A DNA stretch of 64,000 nt from Massilia sp. WG5 (GTDB lineage Bacteria > Pseudomonadota > Gammaproteobacteria > Burkholderiales > Burkholderiaceae_D). A program made the translations under genes and the position numbers. Under the pieces are notes generated by a model. It had not been told where the DNA came from. It was given only the letters and a program-made list of their open reading frames with translations, and made no database searches. The stretch covers positions 4,774,001 to 4,838,000 of the forward strand of contig NZ_CP012640.2 of assembly GCF_001412595.2 (NCBI RefSeq), read 5' to 3'. How positions within the stretch are numbered: the first letter of the stretch is position 1; the number at the start of each line of letters is the position of its first letter. Of this stretch, positions 58,912 through 64,000 are shown piece by piece.

Positions 58912-59658
58912 TTAATGCTGGATCACGCCGCCGCTCAGGCTGACCCGGTCGCCACTGCGGAAGTCCGGCGTGGTTTCCTGGGTGATCACCTGGGTGCTGC
59001 CGTCGTCCATGCGCAGTGTGACGCGGTAGACGCGATCGGACGAGGTCGAGCTGCCGGTGCTGCCGCTGGTGCCGCTGCCGCCGACCGCTGCGGCGCCGAC
59101 CGAGCCTGCGCCGGAGACGCCGCTCGCCATGCGCGGGACGACTTCGACGGCCACCACGGTGGCGTTCGGGCTGGAGCTTGCCGCGGTGGACGCGGTGCTG
59201 GACGCGCCATAGGAATCCTGGCCGGTCGCGCTGGCGGTGCCGCCGGTGCCGGTATTGCTGGTGCCGGTGCCGGTGCCGCTGCCGCTGTCCGAGGTGCCGG
59301 AGGTGCCCGAGCTGCCGGAGGTACCGGAGGTACCGGAGCTGCCCGACGTGCCGGTGGCCGAGGAGCCGGTGCCGGCGCCGTGCTGGTCATAGCCGGAGCC
59401 GGTGGCGCTGCCGGAGCTGCCGGAACTGCCCGAGCTGCCGGAACTGCCCGAAGAACCGGTGCCGCCGCCCCAGCCGGCCGAACCGCTGCTGCCGGTGCCC
59501 GCGCCGGTGCCGGACATGCCGCCGCTGCCGCCGCTGCTGGTGGAGCTGCCGCTTTCCATGCCGCTGCTGTCGCCGCCCGTCATGGATTTACACGCGGGCA
59601 AGCCGAAAGCCAGCGTCAGCAAGCCTGCCAGGAGTACGCTCTGGTGTTTTGACTTCAT
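58912..59658 (-). CDS. Ser/Gly-repeat lipoprotein
   Basis: A 248-residue protein. The signal peptide ends Gly-Leu-Pro-Ala-Cys, a lipobox. The middle (about 30-145) is nearly all Ser, Gly and Thr in Ser-Ser-Gly, Gly-Thr-Ser and similar units. The C-terminal 45 residues (Tyr-Arg-Val-Thr-Leu-Arg-Met-Asp-Asp-Gly-Ser) form a compact domain seen in small outer-membrane lipoproteins. AAGGAG sits before the ATG at 59658; the frame runs further upstream without support. The DNA is built of short repeats and could vary in length. Confidence 0.72.
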   Translation of the reverse strand: MKSKHQSVLLAGLLTLAFGLPACKSMTGGDSSGMESGSSTSSGGSGGMSGTGAGTGSSGSAGWGGGTGSSGSSGSSGSSGSSGSATGSGYDQHGAGTGSSATGTSGSSGTSGTSGSSGTSGTSDSGSGTGTGTSNTGTGGTASATGQDSYGASSTASTAASSSPNATVVAVEVVPRMASGVSGAGSVGAAAVGGSGTSGSTGSSTSSDRVYRVTLRMDDGSTQVITQETTPDFRSGDRVSLSGGVIQH

Positions 59659-59823
59659 GATCAACTCCTTCTGATGGGATGAATATATCAGGTAGGTGCG
59701 TGACGATGCCGCGTGCCACTCCGGTAAGAGGGGCGATCGGAAGCGACGTTCCAGCTGACTCGGGTTGAACATGAGCCACGTCAAGGACGTGGCGAGGCTG
59801 GGGAATTCGGAGCGGCGTCGTTC

Positions 59824-60267
59824 TCAGCGCTTTATGCCGGGCAGCGCTTTCGGCAGCACGGCGCACAGCAGCAGGGACACCAGGATGGCCGAGCTGCAAT
59901 CCACGGCCCAGTCGCGCACGTCGGCGCCGCGGTAGGGGAAGAAGCTCTGGATGAATTCGTCGCCGGCCCCCATCAGGGCGATCGCCAGCACGGCCTTGAC
60001 GGCGCGCGCGGCAGGGCTGCCGCTGCTGCCCAGGAAGCACAGGCAGGCGAGGACGGCATAGGCGATGGAATGCAGCACGACGCCTGGCGCATAGTGGCCG
60101 ATGTCGGCGCGTGCACCGGGAATATTGCCGGCCACGATGATGGTCAGGTACATCAGGGCGGCGCAGCCAAGGCAGGCAAAACGGAAGCGCGGATGCGTGA
60201 GAAAACTGGACAGCACGACGGTCATGGCAAGGAGCAGGTGAGATGAGGGACACACTAACCTTACCAT
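59824..60267 (-). CDS. VanZ-like membrane protein
   Basis: A protein of about 147 residues with four predicted membrane helices. It shows the VanZ pattern: His-Ser-Ile-Ala-Tyr in the second helix, then Asp-Glu-Phe-Ile-Gln-Ser-Phe-Phe-Pro-Tyr-Arg and Asp-Trp. VanZ-like proteins are of uncertain function; the founding member gives low-level teicoplanin resistance. The start is uncertain (60267, a GTG at 60255, or 60225); none has a strong ribosome site. Confidence 0.72.
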   Translation of the reverse strand: MVRLVCPSSHLLLAMTVVLSSFLTHPRFRFACLGCAALMYLTIIVAGNIPGARADIGHYAPGVVLHSIAYAVLACLCFLGSSGSPAARAVKAVLAIALMGAGDEFIQSFFPYRGADVRDWAVDCSSAILVSLLLCAVLPKALPGIKR

Positions 60268-60352
60268 GACGCATGCACGAAAGTTCGAATGCGTCTTTGC
60301 CCCTGGCTCCGGCGCACCGTCTTGCGGAAGGCCGGCCAAGGGCGGGGCCGCG

Positions 60353-60670
60353 TCAGATCGTGAGCGCGGGTGTCCCGTTGGGGTAGTGGGCGTCGAAGCA
60401 GCTTTCGCATTCGGCGCAGAAAAGATGGGCGATGCGTACGGTCTGCTGTCGCAACACGAGCTTGAGTTGGTGTGTCTGGCATTTCGGACAAGGTTCGCGG
60501 ACGCTGCCGAAGCTGAGTACGTGAAGAGGCTGCCCTTCATCGTCGAGGTGGTCGATTACCATGCGCGGATTCAGTTCACTGAGGACAAGATAGTCGTCGG
60601 CGGCTTGCTGTCGTCGGCGCGCGGTAGGGGAGTGCTGCTGGTTTGGCGTGATCGTTTCAGGTGAATTCAT
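60353..60670 (-). CDS. Small zinc-ribbon-like protein of unknown function
   Basis: A 105-residue protein with Cys-Pro-Lys-Cys and, about 20 residues later, Cys-Ala-Glu-Cys plus one further Cys. The two Cys-X2-Cys knuckles would bind one zinc. I do not recognise the family. The start at 60670 has GGAG about 9 bp upstream. Confidence 0.6.
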   Translation of the reverse strand: MNSPETITPNQQHSPTARRRQQAADDYLVLSELNPRMVIDHLDDEGQPLHVLSFGSVREPCPKCQTHQLKLVLRQQTVRIAHLFCAECESCFDAHYPNGTPALTI

Positions 60671-60792
60671 TGGACTGGCTCCATGAAAAAAACGCAGGCA
60701 CAAATTCATCATAGCGAAATCCAGGATCGGATCAAGCTCTGCCTCGAGTTTTTCTTTGTTGCGTTGCACAGGTGCTAGTAAATCTGCGGAAC

Positions 60793-60922
60793 AAAAAAAT
60801 GCCCGCCAACGGAGGACGGGCACAACCCAAGATCGGGCCAAGAGACGCAGAATCCGGTGCGGCGCACCGCGTTGCGGCACGCCTTTCTGTAATCACGCAT
60901 ATCGGTTGCGTGTATCCAGATG
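60793..60922 (-). ncRNA. Candidate small RNA of about 130 nt
   Basis: On the minus strand a good sigma-70 promoter (TTTACC 60955-60950, 16 bp, TATACT 60933-60928) is followed about 130 bp later by a terminator: TGCCCG/CGGGCA stem (60800-60805, 60817-60822) and seven T. The only open frame inside runs through the terminator, so coding is unlikely. It lies between the SDR terminator and the zinc-ribbon gene in a 513-bp gene-free gap. Confidence 0.5.
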
Positions 60923-61026
60923 AACCCAGTATAGGACGGGAATATGAATGGTAAATGACATGTCTCAAACAAACATCCTGTTCCTTAAGAACGAATTCAG
61001 CTGAGACTGGTCTATCGCCGACAGGC

Positions 61027-61056
61027 AAAAAAAAAGCCCGCTTTCTAGGCGGGCTT
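61027..61056 (-). terminator. Rho-independent terminator of the SDR gene
   Basis: Minus strand AAGCCCGC-N7-GCGGGCTT with an 8-bp stem, followed by a run of at least eight T. It lies about 130 bp beyond the SDR stop. Confidence 0.85.
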
Positions 61057-61183
61057 CAAACTATTTTCTTGGAGGAGAATAGTGGAGACAGATGAGAGTA
61101 TGTTGCGGCGCGATATATATGTCCAATTTTGAATTTGGATAGCTGATATTCACCGTACTGATAACTATCGTGTCCGGTTTCTT

Positions 61184-61948
61184 TTACTCCTTGACCGGCA
61201 CCGTGTAGTTCAGCGCCATCCGCCCGCCGTCCGCATACAGGGTCTGGCCGGTCATGTAGGAGGCGTCGTCGCTGGCGAGGAAGGCCGCGATGCCGGCGAT
61301 CTCTTCCGGCTCGCCGCAGCGTCCCAGCGGTGTGCGCGACAGGATCGTGTGGCGCGCTTCCGGGCTGCCCATCACGGCATTCTTCGCCAGCTCGGTCAGG
61401 ATGGTGCCGGGGCCGATGGCGTTCACGCGGATGCCGTGCTGGGCCAGGGCGATCGCCGCCACCCGCGTCAGCTGGTTCACGCCGCCTTTCGAGACCACGT
61501 AGGGAATCTGGTTCGGGATGGTCAGCTCGGCGTTCACGCTCGACATATTGATGATGCAGCCGCTGCTGCGCTTGACCATCTCGCGCGCCACCGCCTGGCT
61601 GCACAGGAACATCGACTTCAGGTTGATGCGGAGCACGCGGTCGAAGTCTTCCTCGGTCAGGTCGAGGAAGTCGGCGGCGTGGGTGACGCCGGCATTGTTG
61701 ACCAGGATGTCGACGTGGCCGAAGGCGGACAGGGTGGCGGCCAGCATGGCGTCGACGTCGGATTTCTGGCTGACGTCGGCGCAGAAGAAGCGGGCATTGT
61801 CGCCCAGCGCCTCGGCCGCCGCCGCGCCTTCCTGGCGTACGTCGACCAGCATCACGCGCGCGCCTTCGCGCACCAGGCGTTCGGCGCAGGCATAGCCGAT
61901 TCCCCGGCTGGCTCCGGTAACGATGGCGACTTTCTGGGCAAGTTTCAT
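61184..61948 (-). CDS. Short-chain dehydrogenase/reductase
   Basis: A 254-residue classical SDR. It shows the cofactor motif Thr-Gly-Ala-Ser-Arg-Gly-Ile-Gly, Asn-Asn-Ala-Gly, the catalytic Ser-Ser-Val-Asn with Tyr-Val-Val-Ser-Lys, and Asp in Val-Asp-Val-Arg after the second strand, which suggests NAD preference. The substrate is unknown. The start at 61948 has AGGAAA upstream. A palindromic repeat lies 38 bp before the start and a strong terminator follows. Confidence 0.88.
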   Translation of the reverse strand: MKLAQKVAIVTGASRGIGYACAERLVREGARVMLVDVRQEGAAAAEALGDNARFFCADVSQKSDVDAMLAATLSAFGHVDILVNNAGVTHAADFLDLTEEDFDRVLRINLKSMFLCSQAVAREMVKRSSGCIINMSSVNAELTIPNQIPYVVSKGGVNQLTRVAAIALAQHGIRVNAIGPGTILTELAKNAVMGSPEARHTILSRTPLGRCGEPEEIAGIAAFLASDDASYMTGQTLYADGGRMALNYTVPVKE

Positions 61949-61985
61949 GGCGGGATTTCCTGGATGGCTAAAACCGCCATTGTAC

Positions 61986-62094
61986 AGAGCCGAGCGTCCA
62001 ACAAAGCCCGCATGGCGGCGTTGCATCGTCTCGCCGTACCTCTTGTACTGTCTTCGACGATGCGCCTTGCCCTACGTGCTTTGTTGAGCGCTCT
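61986..62094. repeat. Long palindromic intergenic element, copy 2
   Basis: It aligns with copy 1 (15715-15811) through most of its length. Arms AACAAAGC/GCTTTGTT and AGAGC/GCTCT form the outer stem. The inner arms are GCATCGTC/GACGATGC (62023-62030 and 62056-62063). Relative to copy 1 both arms changed so that pairing is kept. The right end overlaps the stop codon of the TPM gene. Confidence 0.7.
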
Positions 62095-62596
62095 ATAGCA
62101 TGAGCGGCTTGTCCGGCAGCTCATTCGGCCGCGATCCGTTCGAGGGAAAATGCTGGCGCAGCAGCATATTGACCTGACCGACGGCGTCCAGCGTGGCCTC
62201 GTGGAAGCGGCCCTGGGCAAAGCCCGCCGTCATCGTGTTGCAGATCGCCTGCCAGGTGGCGGCGTCGATCCTGCGGTTGATGCCGCGGTCGGCCACGATA
62301 TCGACCTTGCGGTCGGCCAGGTTGACGTAGACGAGTACGCCGCAATTGTCCTCGGTGTCCCAGATGCCGTAGTCGGCGAACAGCGAGATCGCGCGCTGGC
62401 GGTTGCTGACGTCTTCCCACACGGCCGACAGGGGCAGGGATTTTTCGACCACCAGCCGGACTTCGCCGCGGTGGGTCTGTTCGCCCGCCGTGATCGCTTC
62501 GGCGATGGCGGCCAGGGTCGCGGCCGGAAAGGCGCGCTCGGCCTCGGTCCGGGTGCTGAACAGGTGGCGCAGCGCGCGCTTGAGCTTGCCACCCAT
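62093..62596 (-). CDS. TPM-domain protein
   Basis: A 167-residue cytoplasmic or membrane-associated protein with one TPM_phosphatase-type domain (about 25-135). Motifs are Leu-Val-Val-Glu-Lys-Ser-Leu, Asn-Cys-Gly-Val-Leu-Val-Tyr-Val, and Ile-Val-Ala-Asp-Arg-Gly-Ile. It is the last gene of a lemA, TPM-Gly-rich, TPM set, an arrangement found in many Proteobacteria. Its ATG overlaps the previous stop by 1 bp. The molecular function is unknown. Confidence 0.82.
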   Translation of the reverse strand: MGGKLKRALRHLFSTRTEAERAFPAATLAAIAEAITAGEQTHRGEVRLVVEKSLPLSAVWEDVSNRQRAISLFADYGIWDTEDNCGVLVYVNLADRKVDIVADRGINRRIDAATWQAICNTMTAGFAQGRFHEATLDAVGQVNMLLRQHFPSNGSRPNELPDKPLML

Positions 62597-63450
62597 TACC
62601 AGTCTCCCGAGGCGCCGCCGCCGTCGAAGCTGCCGCCGCCGCCCGAAAAACCGCCGCCGCCGGAAAAGCCGCCGCCACCCGAGAAGCCGCCGCCGCCGTC
62701 ATGGCGCCTGTTGTTCATATTGCTGAGGATGCTGCCGAGGATGAAGCCGGTGCTGGCGTTGTTCCAGCCGCCGGTCTGGCGCCCGCCGAAGCCCGGCGTC
62801 AGCCTGGCGCGGCGCGGACGGAACAGCGAGCGCAGCACCATGAAGCCGACGACGATGAAGAAGATGCTCATGATAATGCCCGGGCCGCCATCCTCATCCT
62901 GGGCCTGCTGCTGCGCCTGTCCCTGCTGGGCCTGCGGAGCGGGAAATTTTTCCTGGTCCAGGAGGGCCGAGATCGCGCCCACGCCGGCGACCAGGCCGCC
63001 GTAGTAATCGTTCTGGCGGAAGTGCGGCGCGATCGTGTCCTGCAGGATGCGCTTGGACTGGGCGTCGGTGAGCACGCCCTGCACCCCGCGCCCGGCTTCG
63101 ATGCGCAGGCGCCGCAGTGAGGAGGGATTGTCGCGCGCGACCAGCAGCAGCACGCCGTCGTCGACGCCCTTGCGGCCCAGCTTCCAGGCGTCGGCCACGC
63201 GAATGCTGTACTGCTCGATGACTTCCGGCTCGGTCGATTTCACCAGCAGCACCGCGATCTGGCTGCCGGTCCGGGCCTGGTAGTCGGCCAGCACGCTCTC
63301 CAGGCGCTGGCGCTGTTCGGGCGTCAGCATCCCGGCCTCGTCGGTGACGCGGGCGTTCAGCGGCGGCACGGGCCTGAGCTGCGCCTGGGCCGTTCCGGCG
63401 AAGAGCAGGGCAAGGGCAAAGCCCCACAGCAGGCGCATCAGCGGGTTCAT
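62596..63450 (-). CDS. YgcG-family TPM-domain protein with Gly-rich tail
   Basis: A 284-residue protein. It has a signal peptide (about 1-24), a TPM domain (about 30-160) with Thr-Gly-Ser-Gln-Ile-Ala-Val-Leu and Asp-Asp-Gly-Val-Leu-Leu-Leu-Val, a Gln-rich linker, and one transmembrane helix (about 188-208). A tail with several Gly-Gly-Gly-Phe-Ser-Gly units ends Ala-Ser-Gly-Asp-Trp. This domain order is standard for YgcG proteins, which pair with LemA. It lies 12 bp after lemA. Confidence 0.85.
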   Translation of the reverse strand: MNPLMRLLWGFALALLFAGTAQAQLRPVPPLNARVTDEAGMLTPEQRQRLESVLADYQARTGSQIAVLLVKSTEPEVIEQYSIRVADAWKLGRKGVDDGVLLLVARDNPSSLRRLRIEAGRGVQGVLTDAQSKRILQDTIAPHFRQNDYYGGLVAGVGAISALLDQEKFPAPQAQQGQAQQQAQDEDGGPGIIMSIFFIVVGFMVLRSLFRPRRARLTPGFGGRQTGGWNNASTGFILGSILSNMNNRRHDGGGGFSGGGGFSGGGGFSGGGGSFDGGGASGDW

Positions 63451-63462
63451 GTCGGCAGGACC

Positions 63463-64000
63463 TTATTTACCGAAGTCGACTTTCGGCGCGGTCGAGATCG
63501 AACGTTCGTTGTCGACCGTGAACGAGGGCTTGGGCTGGTAGCCGAACATCTTCGCCGTCAGGTTGGTCGGGAAGCTGCGCGCCAGCACGTTATAGTCCTG
63601 GACCGAGGCGATGTAGCGCTGGCGCGCCACCGTGATGCGGTTCTCGGTGCCTTCGAGTTGCGACTGCAGGTCGCGGAACTGGGTGTCCGCCTTCAGGTTC
63701 GGATAGTTCTCGGACACCGCCATCAGGCGCGACAGGGCGCTCGACAGCTCGCCCTGCACCTGCTGGAACTTCTGGAAGGCTTCCGGATTGTTCAGCACCT
63801 CGGGCGTGATCTGGAAACTGGTGGCGGCGGCGCGCGCACGGGTGACGGCTTCCAGGGTTTCGCGTTCGTGGGTAGCATAGCCCTTGACCACATTGACCAG
63901 GTTCGGGATCAGGTCGGCGCGGCGCTGGTACTGGTTGACCACTTCGCTCCAGGCGGCCTTGGTCGCCTCGTCCTTGGCCTGGAATTCGTTGTAGCCGCAG
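63463..64000 (-). CDS. lemA: LemA-family protein (5' end outside the window)
   Basis: 179 residues are visible, running off the right edge. The first visible residue is Cys followed by Gly-Tyr-Asn, which is probably the lipid-modified Cys after the signal peptide; only that peptide is missing. Family motifs follow: Arg-Arg-Ala-Asp-Leu-Ile-Pro-Asn-Leu-Val and Tyr-Asn-Val-Leu-Ala-Arg-Ser-Phe-Pro. LemA proteins are mostly helical, membrane-attached and of unknown biochemical role. It leads the TPM operon. Confidence 0.9.
   Translation of the reverse strand, partial: CGYNEFQAKDEATKAAWSEVVNQYQRRADLIPNLVNVVKGYATHERETLEAVTRARAAATSFQITPEVLNNPEAFQKFQQVQGELSSALSRLMAVSENYPNLKADTQFRDLQSQLEGTENRITVARQRYIASVQDYNVLARSFPTNLTAKMFGYQPKPSFTVDNERSISTAPKVDFGK

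Noticed and set aside
59170..59560. Short regular repeats that look like a small CRISPR array
   Set aside because: The units are about 6-12 bp, in frame with Ser/Gly codons, and have no spacers of constant length.

Overview
The window reads as chromosomal DNA of a high-GC betaproteobacterium of the Oxalobacteraceae, most like Massilia. The reasons are the uniformly GC-rich coding sequence, two PEP-CTERM proteins, many cyclic-di-GMP and sensor proteins, a GH20 hexosaminidase, a large sugar-type TonB receptor and NodT/EmrAB-type efflux. I see no rRNA, tRNA, insertion sequence, prophage or CRISPR array. This is dense core or accessory metabolism, mostly in short operons with 4-bp stop/start overlaps.

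Layout. 1-3.9 kb: end of a hexosaminidase gene, a degenerate receiver protein, a hybrid histidine kinase, a PEP-CTERM protein. 4.1-8.6 kb: a three-subunit molybdenum aldehyde oxidase operon (paoABC type) and a second PEP-CTERM gene with a sigma-54-type promoter. 9.1-13.1 kb: two tandem diguanylate cyclases and ohrR. 13.2-21.4 kb: a disaccharide phosphorolysis locus (TonB receptor, LacI regulator, GH65 phosphorylase, beta-phosphoglucomutase, MFS carrier) with LacI-type operators. 21.4-29.2 kb: a LOV-GGDEF-EAL blue-light protein, a UDG-like protein, galM, a chemoreceptor, an FAH-family enzyme plus a 2-hydroxyacid dehydrogenase. 29.2-33.9 kb: a MarR-controlled EmrAB/NodT efflux operon. 34-38.1 kb: a hydrolase-like protein and divergent metR/metE.

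38.1-45.3 kb: fdhD, an FdhF/YdeP-family molybdoenzyme, a MocR-type regulator, a NirC-type channel, a small winged-helix protein and moaA. Five promoters in this region share one exact 61-bp architecture: two direct CTGTAY-like hexamers 25 bp apart, then 24 bp, then a -10 box. It looks like a compact MocR-controlled regulon for a formate/molybdenum function, and it is the most interesting signal in the window.

45.3-49.6 kb: asparaginase, a small exported protein, pirin, an M20 dipeptidase. 49.7-57.9 kb: a structured intergenic stretch, a galactose operon (galT, a degenerate M24-like gene, galK, a GH2 glycosidase) and a fused glycosyltransferase/UDP-galactopyranose-mutase-like protein. 57.9-64 kb: a TraB/GumN protein, a Ser/Gly-repeat lipoprotein, a VanZ-like protein, a Zn-ribbon-like protein, a candidate small RNA, an SDR enzyme, and a TPM-domain/lemA operon cut by the right edge.

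Four intergenic palindromic elements of about 70-120 bp (15.7, 20.0, 55.1 and 62.0 kb) share a GCGTTGCA core. Two of them show compensatory base changes in their stems.
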